Positions 22,813 through 35,378 of a stretch of 64,000 nucleotides of DNA are shown here, piece after piece. Within the stretch, counting starts at the first letter, position 1; each line of letters opens with the position of its first letter. Source of the stretch: Narthecium ossifragum (lineage: Eukaryota; Streptophyta; Magnoliopsida; Dioscoreales; Nartheciaceae). The DNA is taken from assembly GCA_963920575.1 (NCBI GenBank), contig OY986965.1, positions 2,541,072 through 2,605,071 of the forward strand. Reading direction: 5' to 3'. The notes under the pieces were generated by a model. The model was not told the DNA's origin. It saw only the letters and a program-made list of their open reading frames with translations, and searched no databases. Both the position numbers and the translations under genes were made by a program.

Positions 22813-23664
22813 GTTTACACCAATTCTAGTAAACTTATTCACTAGTACATCACCCTAAGATGTTTTAATGGGTTAACACCATTTTAAGGCAGTTATGAGA
22901 GGTTAGGTATTTTGCATGACACTTTTACCCTTACTTCATATATATTAAATATTTGAGGCATTATATGTAGCTGTATTTAATTTATGGCAGTTATGAGTTG
23001 TTTTATTTCCATTTTTGGTGTAATCCATGCAAATCGGTTTCGATTCGATGACAAATCGGTTTCGATTGGTTTTGATTTGATGACATCATGATTCCACCCC
23101 CCCTCCTTCCATCCATCCTCCCATAACTGAGATTTGATGACATCATGATTATTCCATTTATTTTCATGATTATATTAATGAAAAAAAGAGAAAGTGAATA
23201 CTACACTAAAATACATGCATGTATAATATGCAAGGATTCTCTTTTTACATGATGAATGGTATTCTCTTTATAAAAAGAGAATACTGATAGGTATTCTCTT
23301 TTTATAAAGAGAATATCGATAGGTATTCTCTTTCTCAAAAGAGAATACTGATAGATATTAAAAAGAGATCGCTGGATCTGTGGCGGCGATGCCGGAAGGG
23401 GGGGCTGGGGACGCCGGAATGGTGGTGGGGGGACGCCGGATCTGGGGCGGAGGCGGCCAGATCTNNNNNNNNNNNNNNNNNNNNNNNNNNNNNNNNNNNN
23501 NNNNNNNNNNNNNNNNNNNNNNNNNNNNNNNNNNNNNNNNNNNNNNNNNNNNNNNNNNNNNNNNNNNNNNNNNNNNNNNNNNNNNNNNNNNNNNNNNNNN
23601 NNNNNNNNNNNNNNNNNNNNNNNNNNNNNNNNNNNNNNNNNNNNNNNNNNNNNNNNNNNNNNNN
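22813..23664 (-). mobile_element. Gap-bearing GC-core element, copy 1 (inverted relative to copy 2)
   Basis: Read on the minus strand from 23464 to 22813: a GC-rich core with 'cagatccggcg' words, then AT-rich 'gagaatac' repeats that pair with 'gtattctc' (23225-23355), then 'ttaaaatggtgtta' and the end GGTGTAAAC at 22821-22813. The same order of parts occurs on the plus strand at 57205-58403. The internal end is lost in a 200-N gap. Confidence 0.6.
23465..23664. other. Assembly gap of 200 N
   Basis: Exactly 200 undetermined bases. The reading frames that run through it are meaningless. Confidence 1.
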
Positions 23665-24004
23665 ATGTAGACATATTTGAGTTTTGAAATCACCAACACC
23701 TTGCATTCAACAGGCTCTATGGTCTTCCAGATTTTGCAATTTTTCAAACACACATCAGCAATTTCAAATCACAAATTCCACATTTATCTAAAAAAAATCT
23801 TTCGTATTTATTCTTCATGATACAATCCGGATATAAATGATTCAAGCTGATGGCGATCGATTGGGGAATCCGAATTCCACAGGACCACTTCAGCTAGTAT
23901 CATTATTGCAGATTAGCTATGTAATAAGTTTACAATGAGGTTGAGCCATAGCCTACAAATTGGAACATCAGCAAAACACTGACTAAAAATATCAAAATTG
24001 GTGC

Positions 24005-27000
24005 TTATATCTGAAGCTTATTAAGTTCCGAATTCACCATGGAGATGCTTTCTGGTCCCTGGCCACTCATCTGAGTCGAGGTCGATGTAAGTGGAGCAAC
24101 AGACCTGACATGAACTGGTGGAGCCGTGAAGTTTCCGGGGGGTGTCTTGGCATTAACAACTACCCCCCCAGACCTTGCTGAACACACAGGAATGGCAGTT
24201 CTGATCGTCACTGGTGGAGCCAAAGATGCTGCCCTGCGCGTGAAGTTATGAGTTCTTGGACTACATGAGGATGTAGGAAAGTTAGTTCGGCTTATTGTCA
24301 CAGGAGATGCCATTAGAGGTGGTCTGAACCCCCCAGGCAGACCTGCAGAACTCATCAATGGTGGGTTAGTTCGGCTTATTGTCACAGGAGATGCCATTAG
24401 AGGTGGTCTGAACCCCCCAGGCAGACCTGCAGAACTCATCAATGGCGGGTTAGTTCGGCTTATTGTCACAGGAGATGCTATTAGAGGTGGTCTGAACCCC
24501 CCAGGCAGACCTGCAGAACTCATCAATGGCGGGTGATGAACTGTAGCAACATAGGCAGGGTCAAAAATATGAAGATTCTGCTGGAAAAATTGTGAAGCAC
24601 TTGGGCTAACATGACTTTGCCAGATTGAAGCCCCAGGCACTGAATCAAATTGTTTCCCTTGGCTTCTCCTGATTTCTTGCCTGTCCTGAACCTTCTTACC
24701 ATGACCTGAATCCATGGCCTTTGAATGTCGTGTCTCTTCAAAAACAGGCTTGAAGTCAGGTAGAGCCACAACGGTTTCTCTTTCCAACTGCACCTCCTTC
24801 TGTTCTTCTTCCTCGGATGATTCTCGAACTTTTGGTGCAATACTACAAGTCAATAGACTCTGGGAAGTTGAGCCATCAAATGGAGGAAATGCAGAAGCAT
24901 CTGACTGGAGGTTGCCATGTGGTGTATTGATTTTACCTCCAGCTTCTGAAAGCCCAGAGTACAGCCATTCCTTTGCTTCCACTGGGTTCTTGTCCTCGTT
25001 TATCTCTTGTATGGTCACCTGGGATCTACCTCTGGCTGGAGGAGATAGTGGATAATCTGGGAAGTATAGTGGCAACCTAGGAGTCGGCTCTGGGAAGCAA
25101 GGCACAGACCTGATAAGGTCTTGCTTAATAGCTGGAAAATACTGCTCTGGAGCTGGCTGAAACATCGACCGGAAGTATGGCAGAGACCTATGATCAGTAG
25201 GAAGTGGTGAAGCTGAGAATGTCATTAAGTGGTTATGGTGCTGAGATGCTTGCATCTGGTACATTGCTGCTTCATGCAAGAAATTCGAACATGTCCAACC
25301 CTGATATGGTGCGGAATAGAAGGATGCCCTGGCTGCTGTGTTTGTGCCTCTTTGAGAGCTCCCAGATTTCCGCCAACCATGTTGCTGATCATTTTGAGTT
25401 GGTTTGCTTTCTTCAGCCTGATGTAAGCTCGTGAGAGCACGAGCAATAATGACCTGTTCTTGCTCTTCATTGCCTTCATGGTCGTGGAATGAAGAGGAAG
25501 TAGAGTCCGAATGTGGCACTACATGAGCAGCATAGAAGTATTAGGAGACAATAAAGAATTAGCAAGGCACACTATCCGATAACCAGTTTCATTCTACTGC
25601 CTACTCCGAGAATTTGATATGATTGCAAATGATTATAGGACTACACATACAAATGGCTTCCTATAACAATCACAAAACACTATAGAAGTTGCTACCGTCA
25701 TTCAAAACCTAGAGTATAAGAAATATTGTGAATCATCCAGTCATGATGATGCTACATCCAGCAATGTTCTAGAAAAAGTTTTCAACTTAAAATTTAAGAA
25801 GTATGCTCACATTTCTTCAATGCAGACCAGGCAGCCATGGCAGCATTCTTTTGAGCTTGTTTCTTTGTCTTGGCAGGTTCTCCAGAAAAGCTCATTCCTG
25901 CAAGCTCCACTGTGCATGAGAATACAGGTGTATGACCTGGTCCAGATCGAACAGTTGTGTAAACAGGCAATTTCAAGCCAGCTCTGTGAGCTGTTTCTTG
26001 AAGTAAATTCTTGTAAACCCCTGTTTCATCCTGCAGAACGAACTCAAAAGGTCAGTAAAAAGAAAGTTTCTGTTCCCATGATCTAATTGCATATACGGGC
26101 TTAGCAACCAAGAAGAATTAAGACAGTTGAGGAATGTGACAACAAGCTGTGCCCAAACCACAAAAGAAAAAAGAAGCTTACAAACACAAGTGACCATGGG
26201 TATCTGGAAAATTAGGTGGTAAAGGAAGATCATAGAGTGAGAGCCAAATAAGGGAGAAATGAGTTTGGCGTGAAGATTAATTTTGTTACATATCATTTCT
26301 TACTAGGCACTGTTAATTGCATTTAATTTGGCTATTTGAAGTCATTATCAGCTCGACCATCTTATAATTAAAGATTAAGTTGTAAGATGAATCGTTGGTA
26401 TATGCTAATTTTATACCCAGCTTTATAGTTAATGGTGGACAAAAGCTAGAAAAGAGAGGGATAAAGAGGATGGCAAGCCGAACTCTTGCAATAGGTGCCT
26501 TCATCTGTGTTGTTCAGCTATGCAGTGGATGTTGCAAGGGATAATACTTGAGAATATATCTGATTTCTAATCATCTTCTTTGAAGTCTAGTTACCTAAAT
26601 TCTAATTCAATTGCTTTTGGAATCCCATCTTCCAAGATTGTTGATTAATTATTCCAAACAAACATTGAAGGCATCCTTAATGAGTTCATGGAACTTTGGC
26701 TTACAATGTCTTAGATTGAATTTCTGTCATGGAATTTAACATGCATTTCCGTGGCATCAACAAAGTCAATTTTAGCACGAACAGATTGTCCGAGGACCTC
26801 AAATAAATATGAGTTCCTTTTTTCCCCAATGAAGCAAATAAAAACAAGAAATCAGATGCATTTAATGAAGAGAATCCATTCATACCAATACTCTTGCAGC
26901 TAGTGACCTAGAAGGGCCCCTCTTTGAGAGTGTATTTAGAGCTACTTCAGCAGCTGCATGTTCCGCCTGCCTCAGTGTGGTACAGAAGGCCGGGCTCTCA

Positions 27001-27131
27001 AATACTTCACCATTAAAATTAACAGTAGCCTTGAAGCGAGGGGCATGATCCGGCCCCTCCCTGATGCATGCATAAGATGGCAAATTAAAACAGCTTCTCT
27101 GAGCAAGTTCCTGCAACTGGTTTTTATACAT
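24005..27131 (-). CDS. DRB2: Double-stranded-RNA-binding protein, DRB2-like (about 659 aa)
   Basis: DRB proteins bind dsRNA and assist or compete with Dicer-like enzymes in small-RNA pathways. Three coding exons on the minus strand: 27131-26886 (82 codons), 26030-25811 and 25518-24005. Residues 1-70 form the first dsRBD (MYKNQLQELAQRSCFNLPSY, FKATVNFNGEVF, AEHAAAEVALNTL), residues 83-155 the second (DETGVYKNLLQE, PVFSCTVELAGMSFSG, KKQAQKNAAMAAWSALKK). The long third exon is low complexity, Pro/Ser rich, with three exact-length 28-residue repeats. MYKNQLQELAQ is the usual start of this clade, and the ATG lies two bases inside an exon with a clean acceptor (GATGCAG|GA). The junction AAAT|GTGAGC to GTAG|TGCC gives LKK-L-PHS in frame. 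An AATAAA lies on the minus strand at 23812-23807. The C-terminal exon is longer than in many relatives. Confidence 0.93.
24281..24532 (-). repeat. Three 84-bp tandem repeats inside the DRB coding exon
   Basis: Units start at 24281, 24365 and 24449 with exact 84-base spacing and only a few mismatches. Each encodes 28 residues of the pattern PPLMSSAGLPGGFRPPL followed by ASPVTISRTN. Frame is kept. Confidence 0.95.
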
Positions 27132-27960
27132 TCCTGCATCAAGCACGTAAACAATAAACGACCATTCCAGACGACAAACACATAAAGCTAATTTTCTGCA
27201 GACATACAAATTAGCATTATGTTGTCCACTAACACATCCAAACAGCTGGCTACTACTTGATACCTTTGAGAGTCTCAATTAGAATATAAAATCAATAAGA
27301 GAACCATCAGAATCCAAACTATAAAGTCAACAGCTCAGCAGATGAATCATCATGCTACCATGTGGCAAGAAACAAAATCCCCTAATAAACAAAAGGCCAC
27401 CATCCTAATATCGAAGGGAAAGTCGAATCTCAGCTTATTTCTTCTGGACAGATGAATTCAGTCCATTCTGCCTGAGTTTACCACAAACAATTTCCAAGAA
27501 CTCATGAAGTCCACTAAATTTCACAAGAAAGTGGCCTGCAGATTTCAAAGCTCACTCTAAATCCTGGAAAACAACTCAAAAAAGCAATGCAAGACCTGAA
27601 AGAAGCTAAGGCCGTCCACAGGATGAAATAAAACTATGAAAAACCCAAAAAGATGAAATTTTTATCATCCGGAAAATAGGAGGAGTTTGTAAAACACCAA
27701 CCAAATCTACCAAGTACCCACCAACCATCTGAGCTCCAAAACGCTCTTCCTTAACCCAAAAACAAAACTTTCTGATACGATCCCTTCCAGACTCGATCTA
27801 TCACCACAAAAACCTCATTTGTAATCCAACAGAACCAATCAAGAAGCCCATCCAATCAACTTAAATAAATGCCAATCAAAATGGCAGATCGAAGAACAGA
27901 GAAACTGGAAGAAGAAAAAAACCCAGACAAAAAAAGGGGGCAACAGGGGCATAAGCATAC

Positions 27961-28090
27961 CAAACAAGACGAACCCCTGATGGGATTTTCGGCTGTAATA
28001 ATTGAATAGGAGATCACCACCGAATTGAAGATGAGGGATTGAATGAAGTAGAGAAGTGCTTCTCCTTCGATCTTTTATTTCTCTCCACCT
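27961..28090 (-). promoter_or_regulatory. DRB non-coding first exon and core promoter area
   Basis: On the minus strand the sequence ends at a donor CTTGTTTG|GTATGC (exon end 27961), which would splice to the acceptor at 27134. The 5' limit near 28090 is a guess. The intervening 27135-27960 is then the leader intron and contains no other gene. Confidence 0.45.
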
Positions 28091-28528
28091 TTTCCCCAGT
28101 TTGCGTTTGAGTTTGCTCTATTGACCTTTTAACCCTACCAAACTTTATTATTAGTTAGTTAGTTCTCTCTCTTTTCTCTCTACTTTTCTCCAAATCTCCT
28201 TTTGGCTTTGTTTTTTGAGAGCTTAATATGAGAGAGTGACAGAGACAGAGTGAGTGACTTGCACTCTTTAACGTATGACAAATACTTTTTTATTTGTAAG
28301 TTTTAGTGTTTTTAGTGCTAATATTACCAAATATGAGAGAGAGAGGTTGATTTTTTATACTCTTGAAATACTCATTAATAATTTTTTGTGTGATACATTA
28401 TAGAAGTTTTACCTTTTTTAGAGCTATAATTGCCAAATACATTTTTTTTTGTGTGTATTATTTAGTATGTGTAGAATATAAAATTTTAGCTTTTTTGGCG
28501 CTAATGTTTCCAATGTATATTGAATATA

Positions 28529-28625
28529 TAACGCAGTGGTATCCAATTTTTCATTTTCTGTTTCTAAACCAGGTCAGGGTTCAAGTCCTCCTAGGATAAC
28601 TAGATATAGTTTCACAAGATAATTT
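28529..28625 (+). mobile_element. Possible tRNA-derived SINE head
   Basis: 'ataacgcagtggtatcc' resembles a pol III A box and 'ggttcaagtcctcc' at about 28579 a B box (GGTTCRANNCC), about 40 bases apart as in tRNA genes. There is no full cloverleaf, so this is a SINE-like relic rather than a tRNA. Confidence 0.35.
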
Positions 28626-28689
28626 ACTGGGAAAAAAGAAGAGAATGTTGTAAATATCCCTGTAAAATCATAAGTTGCGTATTAAAATC

Positions 28690-29100
28690 TTGATGACTCT
28701 TTTTTTGCATGAGAAGAAGGTGTGAACATTCGATTCTCGGTTCGGTTCTTGATCCAGAATCGAATAATCGAATTTTTTTCGATCCAGTTTTTAAAGAACC
28801 GAACCGAACCTACATATGAACTGAATATCGATTCGGTTTCATTTCGGTTCGGTTCCATTAATTTGGAAATGAAACCGAACCGAAATTTCATGAGTAGGCG
28901 ATGAGGTCGAGGTTGAGCTCGAGGAAGGAGGCCAGCGGCGTTGGACTCTCATAAGGGTTAAGGGATCGCCATATCGGGGGAGAGCTTGGAAGAGAGGGAT
29001 TGCCGGTTGGCAACGAGAGCGGGTGAGCGGCGATGAGGTCAAGCTCGAGGAAGGAGGGCGGCGGTGTTGGGCTCTCATCATGGGGAAGGGATCGCCAGAT
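28690..29100. repeat. 'GGTTCGGTT' inverted words and a GA-rich duplication
   Basis: At 28730-28890 the words gaaccgaaccgaa and ttcggttcggtt alternate, so the segment can fold. At 28899-28975 and 29031-29095 a block with gcgatgaggtc, gctcgaggaaggagg and ggatcgcca is duplicated about 130 bases apart. No gene. Confidence 0.6.
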
Positions 29101-30250
29101 GAGAGCCCAACACCTAAATTACATTCTCACATTTCTTATAAACGATCCTGATTGAGCTGCTAAGGATGAACAATTAAAGGTTCTAAGTTACATCATCCAT
29201 CTGAAAAGATCACATTAGATGATTCAATGGCCCATCAAACTAGCTAGTTGAAGTCAGACAACAAACATGTCTCAGCTGGTATACTCTTGAATACTCTTGA
29301 GCCCACAAGTAAGTAATACTTTGGCTGACCATTTCTGGCACACTAATGTGGTTGGATAGAAAATTAAAGAAGCTAGCTATTAGGGACACCTTCACCAAGT
29401 CAAGATGATCAATATATATTGCTCATGGGAGCGCCCACAGCCCCTCAACTGAAATCTCTCCGAATGAACTCTTATCTGAACGAAATCGATCATCCCCAAC
29501 CTCAATCTTCGCCTTCATGATGTGGTCCAACAATGTCATTAATTAAGAGCTGTTTTTGTTTGCAGATATTGATCAATAGCATTATTTGAGTACCAAGGTA
29601 ATTTGTACTTGTTCTAGTGAGATGTCTACATATATGGTCAAGAGATCATGAATTAAGCATGATTGATATATGCATGCTGTTCTGTTCTCGGCAAAATTAT
29701 GGATAGGGTTGGTTGAGCTTTCTACAATGCGATTTAATTGTCGGTTGGTGTATCAATTTTCCGGCTTCAACTACATCTGTGAATGCCATTTAATGTGCTT
29801 TTTTTTTTCTGGGCACTTTTTGTTCTTCGCGTGCTCTTATTGGCACTTTTAATTTTCTTTCAATCTAGAATGCCAACTTAATTTGCAAGGATGAAAAGAT
29901 TAGTAATTCTGGCAAAGCAGGTTTCTGCAAGATATTCTATCTTTGTAAAAACGTTAATTGTGTGGTTGATCTATGGGCAGTGTGAATGATCTAGTTAGTT
30001 TTTGAGATGATTCGATCGAACTCTTCTTTGGTGTATCATGAATTCGATCCGACCTTTTCCAGTATCATACTCCGTCAAGCTAGAGCTGCAAACAGATATC
30101 AAGCGAAAAATTAGGTACCATCTTTAATTTCCATGGCATCCAATTACTAGCAGCTTAATACAACTCTCTGATCAGCTTCTCCCTCTCTTTCTAGCTATTT
30201 GATGGTTTTACGTACGTACGTAGTACGTGATTGATTACTGGATGCATGCA
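29101..30250. other. Spacer upstream of ABCG relic A
   Basis: No supported coding sequence, and no copy of ABCG exon 1 is recognisable here. Confidence 0.4.
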
Positions 30251-30254
30251 TGCA

Positions 30255-30500
30255 GTTTAAGGATGTTGTCTACAAGATCAAAACCAAGGCCAACGCCAAC
30301 CAGATGGCCAAGGAAGGAAGCATTAACGAGCGTACCATCCTCAACGCCAGCCACGTTCATGTCTACAATTCAACATCTTGCTCAAGCGAGATAAATCTCA
30401 ATTGGAGCTGCTCAAGCGAGATCTCAAGGAGCGCAAGCATGAAGCCCATCTTCTCCGTCTTCTCCGTCGCCCAATTCATTTTAATAGCACTATGTGGAAG
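30255..30500 (+). pseudogene. ABCG transporter relic A (nucleotide-binding domain deleted)
   Basis: After an acceptor (gcatgcag|) the sequence matches the start of exon 2 of the intact gene at 42413 (FKDVVYKIKTKANA, then NERTIL). It jumps directly to the segment encoding LLKRDLKERKHE and FSVFSVAQF, which in the intact gene lies about 1 kb further on. Walker A, signature and Walker B are all missing. A 13-base word gctcaagcgagat is present twice at the junction. It cannot make a transporter. Confidence 0.85.
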
Positions 30501-31090
30501 GTTCAGGCTTACTAATAAGGTGTTGGTGGAGAAGCTTTGCAAGTTCCTCAATGGTAGATTCTGTTGAATTCGACTTGACCGTATTTGCCATATATCTTAG
30601 ACTTCAAATGAGGATACAAACTCCAACACCGATCTTTTGTATGATTGAGCTTAATTGTTACAATGATCACAGCGTTTTCCTTTGACAGACACCGGCCCAG
30701 GAAGGATTTGAATCTCTTCCACTTGTATTGAATTAATTGTCGTCTCTTATCATGTTACGAGCTTTAGTAGCAGCTAGCAAGAGCAATTGATTCGAGTTGT
30801 ATATATAGAAGCAATGTGAGATTCTGCACTCATGACTTTCTTTCTAACCTCCTCTCTTTGAATAATATATATATATATATATATATATACAGCACATACA
30901 TCTGAAAGTTGTATTGAATTAATTGTCTCTTATCATTCGAGTTGTATAGGAGCAAGTTGATGATCACTAGCTTGCAACCCATTCTTTATTCTTAGCATCA
31001 TAAGCTTTGGGGGAGTTATTTTCTCCATTGATATGTGCTAGTTAATTTGGACTTTCCATCAAGAGATAAACACACAGCTCTAGACCATGG

Positions 31091-31124
<34 letters not shown>

Positions 31125-31370
31125 CACTATGGATGAAAGTTTCATATGTACCAGTATTTGCATTCTCATCAGTCATTGCAGCAAACTAATAAAGGATTCT
31201 CCATGATCACCCTTTATTAGTTTCTCTCTGCCACTTTCTCCCGAAGACTACTGCTATTTTTTGCTGTCTCTGTTTAAACAGAGTTACATCTCTAGTGAGC
31301 AATGAAAAGTTTGCAAAAAGATAATACTAATTGTATCCAACTTGTAACAAACTCTCGTGTATATAGCTTT
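30501..31370. other. Spacer with two (TA)n microsatellites
   Basis: TA repeats lie at about 30862-30890 and 31096-31123. No gene. Confidence 0.5.
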
Positions 31371-33262
31371 GTCGTTACCTTCCTTATAAGCTCTATATTA
31401 AGAAGGTGCGAGTCTATCTATTTATGGTCTTACATTTCGTAGCCAGCCTGCACGAGGGTGATCATTGAGAAACATATAGTAACAGCCGGGACTCATTCAA
31501 CTGCTCCCAAACATTGTTTGTATCAATGGAACTCTACTTTGTATTTATTATTGCGAAAGTTCTTCAAGTTTTTCTATGCAATTTTATATTTTTGGTGCGG
31601 GGGGGGGGGGTCCTTGACTCTATATAAAATATCAAATAGGGTGGAACCTCCGCCGTAGTTTCAGGAGAGGCATTGCCCGAATTAAGTGCTCTACAAGAGT
31701 CCACGATAGAATGCACACTATGTATGTGGATGTTTATTCTACGCACTTGACGTGGTGGTTCAGTGGCACAATGTAGCAAACAAACCACATCAGTGAAAGT
31801 AGAGCCCACAAAATAGTCCACATAATCTCTCTCTCTCTCTCTAAATTCAACTTAAATTCAACTTAAATTCTACTTAAATTCTACTTTCAATTCGCATAAT
31901 AAAACAAAGATTATTCGAAACTAAAAGTAGAAATCCAAATGATAAAGAGAACAGATCTCGACGGAGCTGATGTGGCTTGCCATTTCAGCCAGCCATTGCT
32001 GCCACGCCACGGAGGCGCCACATCAAGTGTGCATAGCTCCACAACTTTTCTAACTAGCTAGTAAATTATTAATATGCTCTTTCACAGATATATTTCTTAG
32101 AGATCCATCTTTGTATCTTTGTTTTTTATGTACATTACGCACGCATGCCCGCACTTGGTGCCCAAGCGGCCAGCCGGCGAATTCTTGTTTGAGCTTAGGG
32201 GTAGCAATTCGGGTTATAGTTCATGAACCCGATTTGACCCGATCTGAAATTATCGACTTTGGATTCAGGGTTTTCAGGATTGGATCCAAAATGGATCAAC
32301 CCGTTACAATCCGATTATAAACAGGTCGGTTTCATGTTGAGTCAAGTGACCCGATTCCGATCCGTGATCCGTTTAAGTAAAATAAGTTTAATAAGTAAGA
32401 TGAGTTTAAGGAGGAAGATGTGTATGATAATGAGATGTGTTTAAAAAGGAAGATGGATTTCAAAAGGAAGATGTACCGGAGAAAAGAAGGCCGGCAGGAT
32501 AAGCCGCGAGGTGAGATGGGTTTAAATAAGAGAGATGGATTAGATAAGAAAGATAGGTTTTATAGAGAAGACGGAATAAGATAAGAAAGATGGGTCTTAT
32601 AAGGAAGAAGATGGGTTTATTAAGGAATGGTTTGAGGAAGAAGGAGAACGGCTTTTTGGCCGGGCGGAGAAGGGGTGAGGCGAGATCAAAATTTTTCGAG
32701 GCTTAAAGCTTCTTTCTTTTTTTCTAACCAATAATGCACTCCCCTGAAGTTCTATGAGTGGATTTCAATCCAACTTACATGCTAGATGGTTGATGAAATG
32801 GAGATTCTCCTCGGCAATCTCTCACCTCAATGGAGATCTAAAAACTAGTTATTATTCATATTTATTGTCTAATGGGTAGATGGTCTATGAATTAAATGGG
32901 TTAGACGGGTCAAATTCGGGTTGATAAATCTAATTCATTTAGGACGGATTCAGAATCCAGAAACCACCCTGCGGATTTCGAAAACGGCGTCCGCTTGATG
33001 GGATCTGCCTCCCATTTTCTGGGATCCGAGGCCGATTCAAACGCGCGGATCCCGCGGACGGGATCCGCCCGTCCCTCCTATCCCTTGGATCCGCTCTGTC
33101 AAACAGGCCCTTATTAAACGGTTGGGATTCAGATTGGATTCATGGGTCTAGGTATGTTATCTCGGCCGACCCGAACCCTGAACCCGAATCAGCGCCCCTG
33201 TTTCAGCATTACCACGACCAGCCGAGTAGGCCCATTTCTGTCGATATCTTGTGCGTCACAAC
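31370..33262 (+). repeat. Shared ABCG-downstream tail, copy A, split by an insertion
   Basis: 31395-32195 matches 40205-40585 and 62440-62815 in patches: 'acagccgggactcattcaactgctcccaaac', 'ttttatgtttttggtgc', 'cgcacttggcgcccac', 'ccggcgaactc'. After the insertion at 32197-33200 the match resumes (gccgagtaggcccat, gatatctt, gcgtca). This marks 31.4-33.26 kb as one of three diverged copies of a duplicated segment. Confidence 0.75.
32197..33200. mobile_element. hAT-like non-autonomous element inside tail copy A
   Basis: The left end reads AGGGGTAGCAATTCGGGTT and the right end, reverse-complemented, CAGGGGCGCTGATTCGGGTT, so the ends are inverted repeats of the hAT-like CAGGGG type. The flanks TTTGAGCT and TTTCAGCA could be a decayed 8-bp target duplication. 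Tail copies B and D lack it, which defines its borders. No transposase ORF. Confidence 0.65.
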
Positions 33263-33263
33263 A

Positions 33264-33630
33264 CACTACAAGAAAAAACACCTGTAGCGACCAAATATTT
33301 GCGACCACATCAAACTCGTCATAATATATATAGCAATAGCCACCAAAAAAGATTTGGTAGCCATAAAATATAAAAAAGTCATTTATTAGCGACCAATATG
33401 TGTGGTCAGAAATAGTAATTGTAAAACCTAAACTTTTAGCATATTTGCGACCATATATGTGATCGCTTGGCTGATATATAATAATAGCGACGAGTTATTT
33501 GGTCGCAAAAGATGATTTATTAATGTATAATTTTCGTGAATAGAATATGTGACCACAGCTTGGTCGCAAAAACATCCGATTTATGTTATTTTATAATATT
33601 AATTCTTATAGGCGGTTTTTTGCAAATATA
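33264..33630 (+). mobile_element. CACTA-type terminus with subterminal repeats
   Basis: The start CACTACAAGAAAAAA is the hallmark terminal sequence of plant CACTA (En/Spm) elements. It is followed by repeated 'gcgaccaaatat', 'gcgaccatatat' and 'ggtcgcaaaa' words, as in CACTA subterminal regions. No partner end (ttcttgtagtg) is found, so the element is partial. Confidence 0.65.
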
Positions 33631-33903
33631 GGCCCTAATGCCCCTAATCCCGACCTTAACTCCTAATCCCGATCGTCTCCTCCCGAGGAGAGGTCGCCGT
33701 CGCCGTCGCGCCCGACGAGTGGTCGCCACCGTCGCCATGGTCGGATCTCCGTTTCCCGACGAGTGGTCGCCACCGTCTCATCCTCCTCTCCTATTCCGCG
33801 GGGACCTCCTTCCACGGCGAACCCGACCTTCGCTCGCTACCCACCTCCTATCTCCGTCGTCATCGCCGCGCGACCGTCGCCGAGCCTATCATCCTCGTCG
33901 GTG

Positions 33904-33948
<45 letters not shown>

Positions 33949-34190
33949 TCCCCCCTTCGTCTTCTCCAGCGAGCCCGACGGTGGTCGGGGTGTCTGAAGA
34001 CCAGGGGTTGTTCGATTTCATGCTGGTGGTGGCGGCTTATGCCCAGCAGAAGGTGGTGATTCCGTTGAAGCTGGTTGGGGACAGGGTTAACTTGGGGGAA
34101 GTACGTGGAGAAGCTCCTGCGTGGTGGCGCCATCGCCGGTGGATTGGTTGGGTCATCTTTGTGAGATCTATATCTAAGGTATTTTGATTC
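33630..34190. other. GC-rich exon-like fragment with CT microsatellite
   Basis: Composition jumps to GC-rich with Arg/Pro/Ser-coding frames, then a (CT)n tract at 33906-33945, then a frame reading DQGLFDFMLVVAAYAQQKVVIPLKL before it decays. It looks like a gene fragment (first exon with UTR) but I do not recognise the family; a capture by the neighbouring CACTA end is possible. Confidence 0.35.
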
Positions 34191-35378
34191 TTTTCCTCCT
34201 CCCATCTTGAACAATTACACCATAAAGGCTTCAATCCTTTACATAGAGATGATGAGGAATGTGTGCAGTAGTGATGACAATGCCGATGAGGAATGAGATG
34301 TAGGATTTAATGAAGCAGAGGTCATGGAAATGGATGATGGATAGTGTAATCTGATTTGAGTTAGAAGTAGTTTCTATCAGAATTTTTACTTTCGTAGTTT
34401 TTATTAGCATTTTTTCCAGTGTTTCAGTGACTGCTTTCAAAGGCTTTGATTACCTTGGTTTTGCTGTAAGTGAAGGAGGACTCAACTTTTTAGGGGGCCA
34501 TTCAGTAGAATCAAACAAAATTTTTCTGAAAGAATTCTGAACATCCAACCTAGAGAAATTCCCTGCAAAGAATTCTAGCAGGTGATGGCTACATAACGCA
34601 AAATAGGATGCTCTTTCTCACTGCAAGTTTTGTTCAGATCAAAACAGACGCGTCTCGTTCGGAATTATTAGCTAAATGAGTAGTGCTTTGATTGAATGGC
34701 CGGAATGCTGTTCAGATTCCTGAGCTGGATGAACTTGCAGCGTTCGCTTGTCTCGATGAAGTATGAGATTCTGGCTGTATTCATCTACTGATAGAGAGCC
34801 ACTCTGTAAACTCATCAATTCATGTGAACCTGTTGTGTCCTGTTCTACACAAGGCCTGAGTACAAACATCTGATAGAGCTTAATAAGTGCTTGAATTCTT
34901 GATTTTTTTTTAAGACGAATTTATCGTTGTATATGAAGGAGAATTTGTTGAGCTGTTGTCTGAGGACCACTCCTATAATTTCTAACATGCTTAGTGGGTC
35001 AGGGAGAATTTTCCTTAAGACCATAGTTTTGTTCATAGTGAGATGGACAACAAAGAAAGGCTATCATCTCCAGCCAGGTCCAGTATACCTCGCTGCAGCA
35101 ATTATAAAATCTGTGTGCCATTTGACAGATAGAAAACTATGCGATTCGCGCGAGGATCAAATACAGAAGACAATAAGATTCACCCCTCAGGGACTTAAAT
35201 TCACCTAGAATTTTTGTTGAAGCTATTGCAATCTTGCCACAACTAGGATTGGTACAGAGGGGTCAAGAAATATAGACAATTTGACTGGAACCTATGTATT
35301 CCTTCTTGGGTATGATGCTTGTAAACCTGTTGTAGGGAAAGGCTATTCTTCATGACCCTTGTTGAAAACTTGTTACAG
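34191..35378. other. Spacer 5' of the WD40 relic
   Basis: Several stop-interrupted ORFs but no recognisable exon. The missing 5' half of the WD40 gene was not found here. Confidence 0.4.

Noticed and set aside
23201..23753. ORFs of 96-157 codons crossing the first N gap
   Set aside because: Most of their length is undetermined sequence, and the rest is repeat.
28579..28595. A tRNA gene at the B-box-like word
   Set aside because: No acceptor stem or anticodon arm can be drawn; kept only as a SINE candidate.
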